The notes beneath the pieces are model-generated. The model was given only the letters and a program-made list of their open reading frames with translations, had not been told where the DNA came from and made no database searches. From assembly GCF_900096975.1 (NCBI RefSeq), contig NZ_FMYQ01000010.1, positions 1-64,000 on the forward strand: a stretch of 64,000 nucleotides of DNA. The letters are read 5' to 3'. The DNA is from Paraburkholderia lycopersici. Its GTDB lineage: Bacteria; Pseudomonadota; Gammaproteobacteria; Burkholderiales; Burkholderiaceae. Below are positions 44,106 to 54,444 of this stretch, one piece after another (within the stretch, counting starts at the first letter, position 1; each line of letters opens with the position of its first letter). Position numbers and translations under genes: made by a program.

Positions 44106-44137
44106 CGCTGAAACCCCTTTGCCAAGGGGGTTCAGCG
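44106..44137. repeat. Strong inverted repeat between the NifA site and nifB -24 box
   Basis: The arms CGCTGAA-A-CCCCTT and AAGGGG-G-TTCAGCG pair over 13 bp with one mismatch and a 4-nt loop (TGCC). It ends 3 bp upstream of the -24 element. There is no T run on either strand, so it is not a standard terminator. It could be a late nifA terminator or a protein site. Confidence 0.7.
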
Positions 44138-44199
44138 GATGTGTCGTGCGATTTGTCGGGCCACGCCAACGCTCAAATCGAACACGCGCGCCGCTTTTC

Positions 44200-44215
44200 T
44201 GTCGCTGTTGCGACA
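44200..44215 (-). promoter_or_regulatory. NifA upstream activator site of nifB
   Basis: A perfect TGT-N10-ACA (TGTCGCTGTTGCGACA) lies 97 bp upstream of the nifB -24 element, with additional internal symmetry (TGTCGC...GCGACA). Confidence 0.85.
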
Positions 44216-44382
44216 AAGCCCACAACGGGCTCGCGCGTCGCCGCCAACTCGCGCGCGGCGAAATAGCGGAATGGGTACGGTGGGGAGATTCGGGGAGGCG
44301 CGCCACCCCGTCGCGAATGAAGCGGGGCAGCGCGTCAATGGCGTCGACAGGAACAGGGCAAGCGCCGAGAGCGGCGCCGCCG

Positions 44383-46104
44383 TCAGAAGCGACGGACTTC
44401 GATGCCGTACTTGTGCAGGGCGTAGCCGATTTGCCGCGGCGTGATCCTGAGCAGACGCGCTGCCTTCGCCTGAACCCAGCCGCACCGCTCCATCGCCCAG
44501 ATGAGGCGCTCGCGCTCGCCTTCGGGCTTGCCGCCTTCCGCATCGGCAGGGTGGCAGGCATCGAGGGCTCCGTCCGCCAGCCGGTCGTCCTCCAGATCGT
44601 CGGGCAGCGCATACGGCGAATCGCCTTCGCGCGACCCCGCTCCGTCGTGCGCCGGCGGCGCGCCCGGAATCTCGCGAATCGGGATGTCGGCCAGACGCGC
44701 GGGGCGCACGGCATCTTCGCGTTCGATGTGATGGAGCACGCGGGTGAGGCACTGATCTTCCTGGCAAAGAAAAGCGAGACGGTCGATGACGTCGCTATGC
44801 GTCATCGTCGCCGTGCGCTCAACGCAGTTCTCCAGCTCGCGCACGTTGCCAGGCCAGTAGCAGCTCGTCAGCACGCGCATCGCGTCCGGGCTGAAGCAGA
44901 GCGAGCGTCCGTTGTCGCGATTGAAGCGATCGAGAAAATACTGCGCCATCTCCGGGATGTCCTCGCGCCGTTCGCGAAGCGGCGGCAACTGGATGCTCAC
45001 GACGTTGATGCGGTAATAGAGGTCGGCGCGAAATTCGCCGTCCTTCACCATGCGTTCGAGATTGCGGTTGGTGGCGAGAATGAGTCGCACGTCGACCTTC
45101 ACGGGCGCCGAGCCGCCGACGCGCTCGAACTCCCGTTCCTGCAGCACGCGTAGCAGCTTCGCCTGGAACGACGGCGAAATGTCGCCGATCTCGTCGAGAA
45201 AGAGCGTGCCGCCGTGCGCGAGTTCAAAGCGCCCCTTGCGCTGGCCCTGCGCTCCCGTGAACGCCCCCTTCTCGTGGCCGAACAGCTCGCTTTCCAGCAA
45301 CGACTCCGTCAGGGCCGCGCAGTTGACCGACACGAACGCCTGATCGCTGCGCGGCGAGAGCCGGTGGATCGCCCGCGCGATCACCTCCTTGCCGGTGCCG
45401 CTTTCGCCCCGCAACAGCACGGTGGTCCGCGTCGGCGCGACCTGGTGAACCTGCTCGAAGATCCTGCGCATGGGGTCCGATACGCCCACCACCTGGTCCA
45501 GCGGCTGAAACGGCCGAATCGCCTTCTGCATGCGCCGCACCTCTTCCTGCATCCGGTCGTGCGCCGCGCTCACGCTGCGATGAAGCAGCAACGCCTGCCC
45601 CATCAGCGTCGAGACGATCTTCATCAGATCCAGATCGCCCGCGAACATCCGCGCGCCGCCGGGATTGACGCAAAATGCCGTGAGCACCCCCAGCGTGCGG
45701 CGCTCCTGGAGGATCGGCGTCGCGAGCATCGCCACGCGCGCGTCTCCAAATTCGCCGGGCTTGCCCGCACTGCCCGTGCGGTCGAGGAACACGGGCTCGT
45801 CGCGCACGTCCGGAATGACCGCGGGTATGCCGCTCTTGTACACCCGGCCAACGATGCCTTCGCCCGGATTGAACTTGATACGCCGATGCTCGTCGCTCGA
45901 CAGCCCGGCGCTGCACAACCCGTGCAGCTGGCCGTCCGGTTCCGCCACCACGACGAAGGCACGCTGCCAGTCGAGCGCGTGCAACAAGTACTGCAGCGAC
46001 GTCCGGAACGTCTGCGCGACGTCCAGCGACGACACCAGCGTCTTGCTCACCTCATAGACCGCGTCAAGCTCGCGACGGCCCTCGCCTGCACGTGACTTTT
46101 GCAT
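44383..46104 (-). CDS. nifA: NifA, sigma-54-dependent activator of nif genes
   Basis: The 573-residue activator has an N-terminal GAF domain (about residues 12-175). The AAA+ domain has Walker A GESGTGKE (233-240), the sigma-54 contact loop GAFTGA (280-285) and LFLDEIGD. The C-terminal helix-turn-helix is [20 protein letters not shown]. Cys415, Cys427, Cys447 and Cys452 form exactly the C-x11-C-x19-C-x4-C pattern of oxygen-sensitive NifA proteins, which do not need NifL; no nifL is present. ATG 46104 has GGAGGG upstream. It is transcribed toward nifB and divergent from the desulfurase remnant. Confidence 0.97.
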   Translation of the reverse strand: MQKSRAGEGRRELDAVYEVSKTLVSSLDVAQTFRTSLQYLLHALDWQRAFVVVAEPDGQLHGLCSAGLSSDEHRRIKFNPGEGIVGRVYKSGIPAVIPDVRDEPVFLDRTGSAGKPGEFGDARVAMLATPILQERRTLGVLTAFCVNPGGARMFAGDLDLMKIVSTLMGQALLLHRSVSAAHDRMQEEVRRMQKAIRPFQPLDQVVGVSDPMRRIFEQVHQVAPTRTTVLLRGESGTGKEVIARAIHRLSPRSDQAFVSVNCAALTESLLESELFGHEKGAFTGAQGQRKGRFELAHGGTLFLDEIGDISPSFQAKLLRVLQEREFERVGGSAPVKVDVRLILATNRNLERMVKDGEFRADLYYRINVVSIQLPPLRERREDIPEMAQYFLDRFNRDNGRSLCFSPDAMRVLTSCYWPGNVRELENCVERTATMTHSDVIDRLAFLCQEDQCLTRVLHHIEREDAVRPARLADIPIREIPGAPPAHDGAGSREGDSPYALPDDLEDDRLADGALDACHPADAEGGKPEGERERLIWAMERCGWVQAKAARLLRITPRQIGYALHKYGIEVRRF

Positions 46105-46171
46105 GAATCCCTCCGTTCCTGCTATGGCCCGGTCGAGGCACCACGGCGCAACAACGCACAATTCGCGACAA

Positions 46172-46187
46172 AGCAAGATTCAGCCCA
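46172..46187 (-). promoter_or_regulatory. Weak sigma-54-like site upstream of nifA
   Basis: Minus-strand TGGGCTGAATCTTGCT keeps the GG-N10-GC spacing and a good TTGC -12 element, but the -24 part (TGGGCT) matches poorly. It would start transcription about 55 nt before nifA. Autoregulation by NifA is possible but unproven; no TGT-N10-ACA was seen upstream of it. Confidence 0.35.
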
Positions 46188-46330
46188 CGCCGAAGAAGCG
46201 CCCGGGTCCATTACGGAACGAGCCGACAAAGCCGACAAACGCAACAAGCCTGCAGTGCTGTCCGGCGCGGGTAACGAACAAAGAAAACAATCGCCGGCGA
46301 AAAGTAACGATACCCGGCAAAAAATATCCG

Positions 46331-46345
46331 TGGCATGGATGTTGC
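46331..46345 (+). promoter_or_regulatory. Sigma-54 promoter of the Fe-S assembly operon
   Basis: TGGCATGGATGTTGC has exact GG-N10-GC spacing, a near-consensus -24 and TTGC at -12. The start is expected about 31 nt before ATG 46388. No TGT-N10-ACA with suitable spacing was found in the 280-bp divergent region. Confidence 0.85.
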
Positions 46346-46387
46346 GATTTTTCGCCCGTCTGTCCATTCGCTGCCAAGGAGCCCGCC

Positions 46388-46993
46388 ATGCCGGATGTTC
46401 TCCGCGATCCCGAACGCCGCGTCCAGCCCGTCTATCTGGACTACGCCGCCACCACGCCCGTGGACCCGCGCGTCGCGCGGCGCATGCTGCCCTATATGAC
46501 GCAGATCTTCGGTAATCCGGCGAGCCGCTCGCATGCCTACGGATGGGCCGCGGACGAAGCCGTGGAACTCGCGCGCGAGCAGGTGGCGAGCCTCGTGAAC
46601 GCCGACCCGCGCGAAATCGTCTGGACATCGGGCGCCACCGAATCGAACAATCTGGCACTCAAGGGCGCCGCCCACTTCTACCGGTCGCGCGGCAACCGCC
46701 TCGTCACGCTCGCGACCGAGCACAAGGCCGTGCTCGACACGATGCGCGAGCTCGAACGCAAAGGCTTCGAGGTGACGGTGCTGCCCGTGCGGCCGAACGG
46801 TCTCGTCGACCTCGCCGCGTTCGAGGCCGCGCTCGAGCCCGGCACCGTGCTTGCCTCGGTCATGTTCGTCAACAACGAAACCGGCGTCGTGCAGGACATT
46901 GCCGCACTCGGCGCGCTGTGCCGCGCGCGCGGCGCGGGCAGCCTCGCCACCGAACAGCCGGCCTGCGCGTCCGGCCCCGGCGGCGTCCGGTAA
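46388..46993 (+). pseudogene. Truncated IscS-type cysteine desulfurase
   Basis: The 201-residue frame matches the first half of IscS/Nif[54 protein letters not shown] and [20 protein letters not shown]. It then switches to an unrelated tail ([18 protein letters not shown]) and stops. The PLP lysine (SAHK) and catalytic cysteine loop are missing, so it cannot be an active desulfurase. It still has a fine sigma-54 promoter, because it is the first gene of the A-type carrier/hscA/fdx operon. An internal deletion, perhaps also removing iscU, is likely. Confidence 0.85.
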
Positions 46994-47024
46994 TCGACAC
47001 GCGCTCACCCGAACGAGGACCCGC

Positions 47025-47402
47025 ATGATGGAAACGCTACACCCGCCCGTGAACGCCGCACCGGACACTGCACCGGCCTTCCTGGACTTCACCGCGCGCG
47101 CCGCCGCCAAGGTCGCGTCGCTGATCGCAGAGCAAGGCAACCCGCAGCTGAAGCTCAGACTGTACGTGTCGGGCGGCGGCTGTGCGGGCTTTCAATATGG
47201 GTTTTCGTTCGACGACCAGGTCGCCGATGACGACATGCAGATCGTCACCGACGGCGTCACGCTGCTGATCGACGCGATGAGCCAGCAGTATCTGCCCGGT
47301 GCGCGAGTGGACTACGAGGACAGCCTCGAAGGCTCGCGCTTCGTGATCCAGAACCCGAACGCGCAGAGCAGTTGCGGCTGCGGCAGCTCCTTCTCCGTCT
47401 GA
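47025..47402 (+). CDS. A-type Fe-S insertion protein (ErpA/IscA-like)
   Basis: The 125-residue protein has [20 protein letters not shown] with the first cysteine and a C-terminal [11 protein letters not shown] with the C-x-C pair, typical of ErpA-like carriers. GAGG lies 7 nt before ATG 47025; ATG 47028 is equally possible. It follows the desulfurase remnant by 31 bp and precedes a second A-type gene. Confidence 0.9.
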   Translation: MMETLHPPVNAAPDTAPAFLDFTARAAAKVASLIAEQGNPQLKLRLYVSGGGCAGFQYGFSFDDQVADDDMQIVTDGVTLLIDAMSQQYLPGARVDYEDSLEGSRFVIQNPNAQSSCGCGSSFSV

Positions 47403-47410
47403 GGCCCGCC

Positions 47411-47734
47411 ATGACGCTCTCCCTCACTCCCGCCGCCGCGCGGCACGTCGAAAAATCGCTGCAGAAACGCGGCAGCGGCATCGGGCTACGCGTCGCGGTC
47501 AAGACGAGCGGCTGCTCGGGCTTCGCCTACGCGCTCGAGTTCGTCGATACGCCGAATGCCGAAGACCAGTGCTACGAGACGCACGGCGTAACGATCGTCG
47601 TCGATCCGCGCAGCCTGCCGATGCTCGACGGCACCGAACTCGATTTCGTGCGCGAAGGCCTGAACGAAGGCTTCAAGTTCCACAACCCGAACGCGAAAGC
47701 CAACTGCGGCTGCGGGGAAAGCTTCGCGGTCTGA
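47411..47734 (+). CDS. iscA: A-type Fe-S carrier IscA
   Basis: The 107-residue protein reads [39 protein letters not shown] and [16 protein letters not shown], matching IscA closely in length and cysteine layout. It starts 8 bp after the previous A-type gene and is followed by hscA, as in an isc operon without iscU, hscB and iscX. Confidence 0.93.
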   Translation: MTLSLTPAAARHVEKSLQKRGSGIGLRVAVKTSGCSGFAYALEFVDTPNAEDQCYETHGVTIVVDPRSLPMLDGTELDFVREGLNEGFKFHNPNAKANCGCGESFAV

Positions 47735-47777
47735 GCGCGCCTGAACTTTTCGATCCACCTGCCGAGGACACCTTGAC

Positions 47778-49652
47778 ATGGCCCTGCTGCAGATTGCCGA
47801 ACCAGGCCGCGCGGCCGCCCCGCATCAACACCGGCTTGCGGCCGGCATCGACCTCGGCACGACGAATTCGCTCGTCGCCACCGTGCAGAGCGCCGTCGCC
47901 CGGGTCTTGCCGGACGCACAGGGCGCGCTGCTGTTGCCCTCCGTCGTGCGCTACCTGCCCTCGGGCGAAACGCAGGTGGGGCACGAAGCCGTGGCGCACC
48001 AGACCGACGATCCCGCCAACACCGTCGTCTCGGCGAAGCGCTTGATCGGAAGGCGCCTCGCCGATCTGCGCGAGGCCGGCGCGCTGCCCTATCGCTTCGT
48101 GGACGGGCCCGGCATGGTGAACGTGGCGACGGTCGCGGGCGAGCGCTCGCCCGTGGAAGTCTCCGCCGAAATCCTGCGCGCGCTGCGCACGCGAGCCGAA
48201 GCCTCGCTGGGCGGCGAGCTGGCGGGCGTGGTGATTACCGTGCCGGCGTACTTCGACGATGCGCAACGCCAGGCGACGAAGGACGCCGCGAGGCTCGCGG
48301 GCCTGACGGTGCTGCGCCTGATGAACGAGCCGACCGCCGCTGCCGTCGCCTACGGGCTCGACCGCGAGGCGGAGGGCACCTTCGCCGTCTACGATCTGGG
48401 CGGTGGCACGTTCGACATTTCGATCCTGCGTCTCTCGAAGGGCGTATTCGAAGTGCTCGCCACCGGCGGCGATTCGGCGCTCGGCGGAGACGACTTCGAC
48501 CATGCCGTAGCGCAGTGGCTCTGCGAAGCATACGGCGTCGCGAGCCTGGCCGCGCTCGCGCCCCGGCAACAGCGCGCGCTGCTGACGGCTGCGCGCGCGG
48601 CAAAAGAAGCCCTGTCGCAAATGGAAGCGACCGATGTGTCGGTGGTGCTGCCCGATGGCGTCACGTGGCGGCGCACGCTGTCCCGCGCGGCGTTCGCGGC
48701 GCGCTGCCAGGCGCTGGTCGAGCGCACGATCGGGGCGACGCGGCGCGCGCTGCGCGACGCGAAGCTGCAGCCGGCCGATATCGCCGGGGTGGTGCTGGTC
48801 GGCGGCGCGACCCGCATGCCGCTCGCGCGTGACGCCGTGCGCACCTTGTTCGGCCGCCCGCCGCTGGCCGACATCGATCCCGATCAGGTCGTGGCGCTCG
48901 GCGCAGCGAGGCAGGCGGACGTACTGGCCGGCAACGGCAACGGCGAAGGGTGGCTGTTGCTCGACGTCTGCCCGCTGTCGCTCGGCCTCGAAACGATGGG
49001 CGGACTCGTCGAGAAGATCATTCCACGCAATTCGACGTTGCCGCTCGCCCGCGCGCAGGAATTCACCACCTTCAAGGACGGCCAGACCGCAATGTCGATA
49101 CACGTCGTGCAGGGCGAGCGCGAATCGGTCGCGGACTGCCGCTCGCTCGCGCGCTTCGAATTGCACGGCATTCCGCCCGCAGTCGCCGGGGCCGCGCGCA
49201 TTCGCGTGACGTTCCAGATCGACGCCGACGGGCTGCTCGCCGTCACGGCCCGGGAGCAGACGACCGGCACCGAAGCGCGCGTCGAGGTCAAGCCGTCCTA
49301 TGGCCTCGGCGACACCGAGGTTGCCGCCATGCTGAAAGAGGCCATCGACACGTCGGTCGACGACATGCAGTTGCGCACGCTGCGCGAGGCGCAGATCGAC
49401 GCGCGGCGTCTGCTGGACGCGACCGAAACCGCCCTCGCCGCCGACGCTGCGCTGCTGTCCGAGGCGGAGTTCGCCGCCATCCGGCGAAGCGCGTTTCGCG
49501 TGGCCGACGCGCTCGAAGTAGGCGCGGCGGCCAGCACGCTACGCGCCACGGCCGACGAGTTGTCGCGCGCGACCGAAACCTTCGCGGCGCGGCGCATGGA
49601 CGCTTCCATTCGCCACGCACTCTCGGGCCGCGCGCTCGACAGCCTCGCCTGA
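47778..49652 (+). CDS. hscA: HscA, Hsp70-type Fe-S chaperone
   Basis: The 624-residue chaperone has the ATPase motifs [30 protein letters not shown] and [18 protein letters not shown] substrate-binding domain follows ([20 protein letters not shown]). HscA helps transfer clusters from IscU with HscB. Neither iscU nor hscB is in the window, so partners must come from the housekeeping isc operon. It lies 43 bp after iscA. Confidence 0.93.
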   Translation: MALLQIAEPGRAAAPHQHRLAAGIDLGTTNSLVATVQSAVARVLPDAQGALLLPSVVRYLPSGETQVGHEAVAHQTDDPANTVVSAKRLIGRRLADLREAGALPYRFVDGPGMVNVATVAGERSPVEVSAEILRALRTRAEASLGGELAGVVITVPAYFDDAQRQATKDAARLAGLTVLRLMNEPTAAAVAYGLDREAEGTFAVYDLGGGTFDISILRLSKGVFEVLATGGDSALGGDDFDHAVAQWLCEAYGVASLAALAPRQQRALLTAARAAKEALSQMEATDVSVVLPDGVTWRRTLSRAAFAARCQALVERTIGATRRALRDAKLQPADIAGVVLVGGATRMPLARDAVRTLFGRPPLADIDPDQVVALGAARQADVLAGNGNGEGWLLLDVCPLSLGLETMGGLVEKIIPRNSTLPLARAQEFTTFKDGQTAMSIHVVQGERESVADCRSLARFELHGIPPAVAGAARIRVTFQIDADGLLAVTAREQTTGTEARVEVKPSYGLGDTEVAAMLKEAIDTSVDDMQLRTLREAQIDARRLLDATETALAADAALLSEAEFAAIRRSAFRVADALEVGAAASTLRATADELSRATETFAARRMDASIRHALSGRALDSLA

Positions 49653-49664
49653 GCGAACGACACC

Positions 49665-50000
49665 ATGCCGAGCATCCGGATTATTCCGCACCCCGAACTG
49701 TGTCCAGACGGACGGACACTCGAAGTCGGACGTGGCGCCTCGCTCTGCGAAAGCCTGCTCGAATCTGGCATCGCCATCGAGCACGCTTGCGAGATGGTCG
49801 CCGCCTGCGCGACCTGCCACGTCTACGTGCGCGAGGGCAGCGCCTCGCTCCCGCCGCCGGACGACGAGGAAAGCGACCAGCTCGATCACGCATGGGGGCT
49901 GGAAGCGCAATCCCGCCTCGCCTGCTGCGTGAAGCTGCGCGACGCCGACCTCACCATCGAGTTGCCGAGACACACGCGCAATCTCGCCCGCGAACGCTGA
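49665..50000 (+). CDS. fdx: ISC-type 2Fe-2S ferredoxin Fdx
   Basis: The 111-residue adrenodoxin-type ferredoxin has CEMVAACATCHVYVREG (C-x5-C-x2-C) and a fourth cysteine in SRLACCVKL. It supplies electrons in Fe-S cluster synthesis. It starts 12 bp after hscA and ends the isc-like group. Confidence 0.93.
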   Translation: MPSIRIIPHPELCPDGRTLEVGRGASLCESLLESGIAIEHACEMVAACATCHVYVREGSASLPPPDDEESDQLDHAWGLEAQSRLACCVKLRDADLTIELPRHTRNLARER

Positions 50001-50053
50001 GGGCGTCGCGCGCTTCGCGCCGCGCGGCCGCTTCCCCGTCAGTCATGCGCTGC

Positions 50054-50069
50054 TGTCCGGAACAGCACA
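50054..50069 (+). promoter_or_regulatory. NifA upstream activator site of nifV
   Basis: A perfect TGT-N10-ACA (TGTCCGGAACAGCACA) lies 96 bp upstream of the nifV -24 element, in the gap between fdx and nifV. Confidence 0.82.
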
Positions 50070-50164
50070 TTCGCGACACGAAGAACCGCACAACACACCC
50101 TTCATAAGCAACACGCAGCCTCCGGATAGCGCAGTCGGGGCCCGTTGCGGCCGCAATCCATGCC

Positions 50165-50180
50165 TGGCACAACCCTTGCA
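50165..50180 (+). promoter_or_regulatory. Sigma-54 promoter of nifV operon
   Basis: TGGCACAACCCTTGCA agrees fully with TGGCAC-N5-TTGC. The predicted start is near 50191, about 20 nt before the nifV ATG. This is the best sigma-54 match in the window. Confidence 0.92.
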
Positions 50181-50211
50181 AACCTCATGATGGCAACCGG
50201 AGACCACTCAC

Positions 50212-51348
50212 ATGTTCGTCCCGATCATCAACGACACCACGCTGCGCGACGGCGAGCAGACCGCCGGCGTCGCGTTCACGCTCGAAGAAAAATGCGCGAT
50301 CGCGACGGCCCTGTCGCGAGCCGGCGTGGCCGAGCTCGAAATCGGCATTCCGGCCATGGGCGAAGACGAGATCGCGTGCATCAAGGCAATCGTCGACCTG
50401 AACCTCGACGCCGGGGTGATGGTATGGGGCCGTCTGACCGACGGCGATCTGGCTGCGGCGTTGCGCTGCAATCCCGACATCGTCCATCTTTCGATTCCCG
50501 TTTCGGACATTCATCTGCAACACAAGCTGCGGCAGCCGCGCAGCTGGGTATTCGGGCAGATTGCGCGCATCGTCGCCGAGGCAGCGAAGAGCGACCGCAA
50601 GATATCCCTCGGCATGGAAGACGCCTCGCGCGCCGATCCCGCCTTCCTCGCGGAGGTGGCGCGCTGCGCGCAGCAACACGGCGCGCAGCGCGTGCGCTTT
50701 GCCGACACGCTGGGCGTGCTCGATCCGTTCTCGACCTACGAGGCCATTGCAAGGCTGCGCGACGCCGTCGACCTCGAAATCGAGATCCATGCCCACGACG
50801 ACCTCGGTCTCGCCACGGCCAACACGCTGGCCGCCCTGCGCGCCGGCGCCACTCACGCGAACACCACCGTCAACGGCCTGGGCGAGCGCGCCGGCAATGC
50901 GGCCCTCGAAGAGATCGTCATGGGCGCACGGCATCTGCTGGGACGCGACACCGGCGTGGACACCACGGCGCTGCTCGGCATCTCGCGGCTGGTCGAAAGC
51001 GCATCGGGCCGCACCGTCTCGTTCAACAAGAGCATCGTGGGCAGCGGCGTCTTCACGCACGAGTCCGGCATTCATGCCGACGGGATCGCGAAGCATCCCA
51101 CGACCTACGAGGGATTCGATCCCGCCGAGCTTGGGCGGCAACGATCAGTCGTCCTTGGCAAGCACTCGGGGTCGCAAAGCGTGCGGCAGGCCTACGGCGC
51201 ACTCGGCGTGAGCGTGGCCGAGCGGCTCGTGCCGCTGCTGCTCGCGCGCATCCGCCACTTCGCCACCCAGAACAAGCAGGCGCCCAGCGCGAACGATCTC
51301 TACCGCTTTCTGGCCGAAGCCGGCGAGACATTCGGGGAGGTGTCGTGA
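50212..51348 (+). CDS. nifV: Homocitrate synthase NifV
   Basis: The 378-residue enzyme condenses acetyl-CoA and 2-oxoglutarate to homocitrate, the organic ligand of FeMo-co. It shows [20 protein letters not shown], the metal site [16 protein letters not shown], the [14 protein letters not shown] loop and [12 protein letters not shown]. Length is typical of NifV (about 375-385). It has its own NifA site and sigma-54 promoter and overlaps nifP by 4 nt (GTGA). Confidence 0.97.
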   Translation: MFVPIINDTTLRDGEQTAGVAFTLEEKCAIATALSRAGVAELEIGIPAMGEDEIACIKAIVDLNLDAGVMVWGRLTDGDLAAALRCNPDIVHLSIPVSDIHLQHKLRQPRSWVFGQIARIVAEAAKSDRKISLGMEDASRADPAFLAEVARCAQQHGAQRVRFADTLGVLDPFSTYEAIARLRDAVDLEIEIHAHDDLGLATANTLAALRAGATHANTTVNGLGERAGNAALEEIVMGARHLLGRDTGVDTTALLGISRLVESASGRTVSFNKSIVGSGVFTHESGIHADGIAKHPTTYEGFDPAELGRQRSVVLGKHSGSQSVRQAYGALGVSVAERLVPLLLARIRHFATQNKQAPSANDLYRFLAEAGETFGEVS

Positions 51349-52115
51349 GCAAACTGCGCAACATCGCCCCGGCCACCGCCGCCGCCGAAACCGCGCGCCC
51401 TGGATGGTGGTCGCTGCTGCGCGGCGACGTGCGCTGCGTGCTCGAGCGCGACCCGGCGGCGCGCAACCGGCTCGAAGCATGGACGATCTATCCCGGCGTC
51501 CATGCCATCGCTGCCTACCGTATCGCCCATTGCCTGTGGCGGCGCGGCTGGCGTTACGTGCCGCGCTGGCTGTCGTTCGCCGCGCGCATGTTCACGCACG
51601 TGGACATTCACCCCGGTGCCTCGATCGGCGAGCGCTTTTTCATCGATCACGGCGCGGGTGTCGTGATCGGCGAAACCGCCGATATTGGCAACGGCGTCAC
51701 GCTCGGGGGCACCAGCTGGCATCCTGGCAAGCGGCATCCGAGGCTCGGCGACCACGTCGTGGTTGGCGCCGGCGCGAAGATTCTCGGGCCGATCACCGTC
51801 GGCCATCACGCGCGCATTGCCGCGAACTCCGTGGTCATCGATCCGGTGCCGGAAGGCGCCACCGTAGTGGGCATTCCGGGGCGCGTCATCACGCGCCGCG
51901 CAAGACCGACGCCGTATGGATTCGACCTGAACCATCACCTGATTCCCGATCCGGTCGGCAAGGCGCTCACCTGCCTGCTGGATCGCGTGGCGCAACTCGA
52001 GCAGGTCGCGCATGCCGGGCCTGGTCCGATTGCCGGCGCTTGCAGCGGCTGCGACGACCTCTGCACGCAGACCACGCGTGCTCCAACACCGCACGACTCG
52101 TCCAGTGGGGAGTAA
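51345..52115 (+). CDS. nifP: Serine O-acetyltransferase, NifP/CysE type
   Basis: The 256-residue enzyme makes O-acetylserine for cysteine, boosting sulfur supply for Fe-S clusters. The left-handed beta-helix is clear: [40 protein letters not shown] and [38 protein letters not shown]. It starts with GTG 51345, which overlaps nifV, and has GGGGAGG upstream. The C-terminal tail has several cysteines (CSGCDDLC). Confidence 0.93.
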   Translation: MSKLRNIAPATAAAETARPGWWSLLRGDVRCVLERDPAARNRLEAWTIYPGVHAIAAYRIAHCLWRRGWRYVPRWLSFAARMFTHVDIHPGASIGERFFIDHGAGVVIGETADIGNGVTLGGTSWHPGKRHPRLGDHVVVGAGAKILGPITVGHHARIAANSVVIDPVPEGATVVGIPGRVITRRARPTPYGFDLNHHLIPDPVGKALTCLLDRVAQLEQVAHAGPGPIAGACSGCDDLCTQTTRAPTPHDSSSGE

Positions 52116-52120
52116 AAGAC

Positions 52121-52459
52121 ATGCAAGGATTCATCGAGCAACTGAAATCCCTCTCGTCGGCTGAGGATTTCCTGCAGTTTTTCGGCATAGCGTTCGACCA
52201 GAAAGTGGTCAACGTTAGCCGCCTGCACATCCTCAAGCGCTTCTTCCAGTACATCCGGCAGCAGGAAACGCTGCCGCAGGACAACGAGACAGCCATGTTC
52301 ACCGTCTATCACGGCCTGCTGCAGAAGGCCTACACCGATTTCGTGGTGTCCACGCCCGCGGAGGAAAAGGTGTTCAAGGTCTTCCAGGACGTGGACGGAC
52401 GCCAGCACGTCTCCCTCGACAAACTGCGCGCGTCGCTGCCGGCCCGCGACGCCGCGTGA
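52121..52459 (+). CDS. nifW: NifW, nitrogenase protective/stabilising protein
   Basis: The 112-residue protein has the NifW features IEQLKSLSSAEDFLQFFGIA, DQKVVNVSRLHILKRFFQYI and FKVFQDVDGRQHVSL. NifW is needed for full MoFe protein activity and may protect against oxygen. ATG 52121 has GGGGAG upstream. It is 5 bp after nifP and 14 bp before fixA. Confidence 0.95.
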   Translation: MQGFIEQLKSLSSAEDFLQFFGIAFDQKVVNVSRLHILKRFFQYIRQQETLPQDNETAMFTVYHGLLQKAYTDFVVSTPAEEKVFKVFQDVDGRQHVSLDKLRASLPARDAA

Positions 52460-52473
52460 TCTGGAGAACCGTC

Positions 52474-53322
52474 ATGCACATCGTCGTCTGCATCAAGCAG
52501 GTTCCGGATTCCGCGCAGATCCGGGTCCATCCTGTCACCAACACCATCATGCGCCAGGGCGTACCGGCGATCGTCAACCCGTACGACCTGTTCTCGCTCG
52601 AAGAAGCGCTGCGGCTGAAGGACCGCTTCGGCGGCAAGGTCACGATGCTGTGCATGGGGCCGCCGCAGGCCGAGGATGCGCTGCGCAAGTGCATCAGCTA
52701 CGGCGCCGACGATGCGGTGCTCGTCACCGACCGCGCATTCGCCGGCGCCGACACGCTCGCGACCTCGTACGCGCTTGCCGCCGCGATCCGGCAGATCGCG
52801 AAGGAGCAGGCCGTGGACGTCGTGTTCACTGGCAAGCAGACCATCGACGGCGATACCGCCCAGGTCGGCCCAGGCATCGCGAAGCGCATGGGCCTGCAAC
52901 TGCTCACCTACGTGTCGAAGATCGTCGAGACCGACCTCGACGCGCGCACGATCGTCGTGGAACGCCGCGCCGAGGGCGGTGTGCAGGTGCTCAAGACCGC
53001 GTTGCCGTGCCTCGTGACGATGCTCGAAAACACCAACGAACTGCGCTTCGCGACGCTGCCCTCGATGATCCGCGCGGCGGGCTTCCCGGTGCACAAATGG
53101 ACCCGTGAGCAGGCCGGCATCGAGGACGTGAGCAAGATCGGACTGAAGGGCTCGCCGACGGTAGTAAGCAAGGTATTCGGCCCTACGCCGCGCAGCGAGA
53201 AGGCCGAGATGCTCGAACTCGACACGTCGAGCCTGCGCGACGTGTCGCTGAACCTGCTGCAGAAGATATTCACCCGCCATCCAACCCTGGAAGCGGACCT
53301 GCTGATGAAGGGAACCTCATGA
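52474..53322 (+). CDS. fixA: FixA, electron-transfer flavoprotein beta-type subunit
   Basis: The 282-residue protein begins [20 protein letters not shown] and has [20 protein letters not shown] and [20 protein letters not shown], typical of FixA. FixABCX is a membrane-bound flavin-bifurcating complex that reduces ferredoxin for nitrogenase. ATG 52474 has CTGGAG upstream; the open frame before it overlaps nifW. It overlaps fixB by 4 nt. Confidence 0.96.
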   Translation: MHIVVCIKQVPDSAQIRVHPVTNTIMRQGVPAIVNPYDLFSLEEALRLKDRFGGKVTMLCMGPPQAEDALRKCISYGADDAVLVTDRAFAGADTLATSYALAAAIRQIAKEQAVDVVFTGKQTIDGDTAQVGPGIAKRMGLQLLTYVSKIVETDLDARTIVVERRAEGGVQVLKTALPCLVTMLENTNELRFATLPSMIRAAGFPVHKWTREQAGIEDVSKIGLKGSPTVVSKVFGPTPRSEKAEMLELDTSSLRDVSLNLLQKIFTRHPTLEADLLMKGTS

Positions 53323-54434
53323 ACGCGCCCACCGCCTCGGACAAGCAGCCGGCCGCGCCCGTCAGGCGCGCCGGTGGCCGCAACCTCGAACTGCCCGAAC
53401 ACCTGAAAGCCTATAAGGGCGTCTGGGTCTTTCTCGAACACGACCGCGGCCACGTGCACAGCGTGTCGTGGGAACTGCTCGGCGAAGCGCGCAAGCTCGC
53501 GGACACGCTCGGCAGCGACGTCGCCGTCGCGGTGCTGGGCGGCCCCGACGAGCCGCTCGGGCAGTTCGCCGCCGAGGCGTTCGGCTTCGGCGCTGACAAG
53601 GCCTACGTGATGCACGATCCGGTGCTGCTGGGCTATCGCAACGAGCCCTTCACCAAGGGGCTCACCGATCTCGTCAACAAGTATCAGCCCGAGATCCTGC
53701 TGCTCGGCGCGACCTCGATGGGCCGGGATCTCGCCGGCTCGGTGGCGACGACGCTCGCCACGGGCCTCACCGCCGACTGCACGGCGCTGAACATCGACCC
53801 GGCCTCGCGTGCACTCGCTGCCACGCGGCCGACTTTCGGCGGCTCGCTGCTGTGCACGATCATGACGCTCGCGTATCGCCCGCAGATGGCGACGGTGCGC
53901 CCGCGCGTGATGGCGATGCCCCAGGTCCAGGAGGGCCGCACGGGTGAAATCGTGCAGGAAATGCTCGGGTTGGTCGAGACCGCGATCGTCACGAAGCTGC
54001 TCGACTTCATTGCCGACGCCAACAGCAACCGCATCAACCTGCCCTATGCAGACGTGATCGTGAGCGGCGGCAAGGGGCTGAAGCATCCGGAGAACTTCCG
54101 CCTCGTGTTCGAACTCGCGCGCGTGCTGGGCGGCGAAGTCGGCGCCACGCGTCCGTGCGTGCAGGCCGGCTGGGTCGAGGCCGACCGCCAGGTCGGGCAG
54201 ACCGGCAAGACCGTGCGCCCGAAACTCTATATCGCAGCGGGCATTTCCGGGGCGATCCAGCATCGCGTCGGCATGGAAAGCTCGGACGTGATCGTCGCGA
54301 TCAACACCGACGCCAACGCGCCGATCTTCGATTTCGCGCACTACGGCATCGTCGGCAACGCACTCCAGGTGCTGCCGGCGCTCACGCAAGCGTTCGCGGA
54401 CCACCTGGCGCTGCGCGGCAAGGCGGCCGCGTGA
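53319..54434 (+). CDS. fixB: FixB, electron-transfer flavoprotein alpha-type subunit
   Basis: The 371-residue subunit binds [23 protein letters not shown] and the C-terminal [24 protein letters not shown] FAD motif are seen, with [21 protein letters not shown] ferredoxin-like N-terminal extension found in some FixB proteins is absent. It lies between fixA and fixC, the order conserved in all fix operons. Confidence 0.96.
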   Translation: MNAPTASDKQPAAPVRRAGGRNLELPEHLKAYKGVWVFLEHDRGHVHSVSWELLGEARKLADTLGSDVAVAVLGGPDEPLGQFAAEAFGFGADKAYVMHDPVLLGYRNEPFTKGLTDLVNKYQPEILLLGATSMGRDLAGSVATTLATGLTADCTALNIDPASRALAATRPTFGGSLLCTIMTLAYRPQMATVRPRVMAMPQVQEGRTGEIVQEMLGLVETAIVTKLLDFIADANSNRINLPYADVIVSGGKGLKHPENFRLVFELARVLGGEVGATRPCVQAGWVEADRQVGQTGKTVRPKLYIAAGISGAIQHRVGMESSDVIVAINTDANAPIFDFAHYGIVGNALQVLPALTQAFADHLALRGKAAA

Positions 54435-54444
54435 GGAGAAACCC

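Larger units (their letters stand above)
44045..44382. other. Control region between nifA and nifB
   Basis: This 338-bp gap has no gene. It contains the nifB sigma-54 promoter, a strong inverted repeat just upstream of it, and a NifA site. The part nearest nifA (44216-44382) shows nothing I can name. Confidence 0.7.

Noticed and set aside
44106..44137. Hairpin as an ordinary terminator of nifA
   Set aside because: There is no T run on either strand and it lies about 250 bp beyond the nifA stop, almost on the nifB promoter; kept as a repeat of unknown role.
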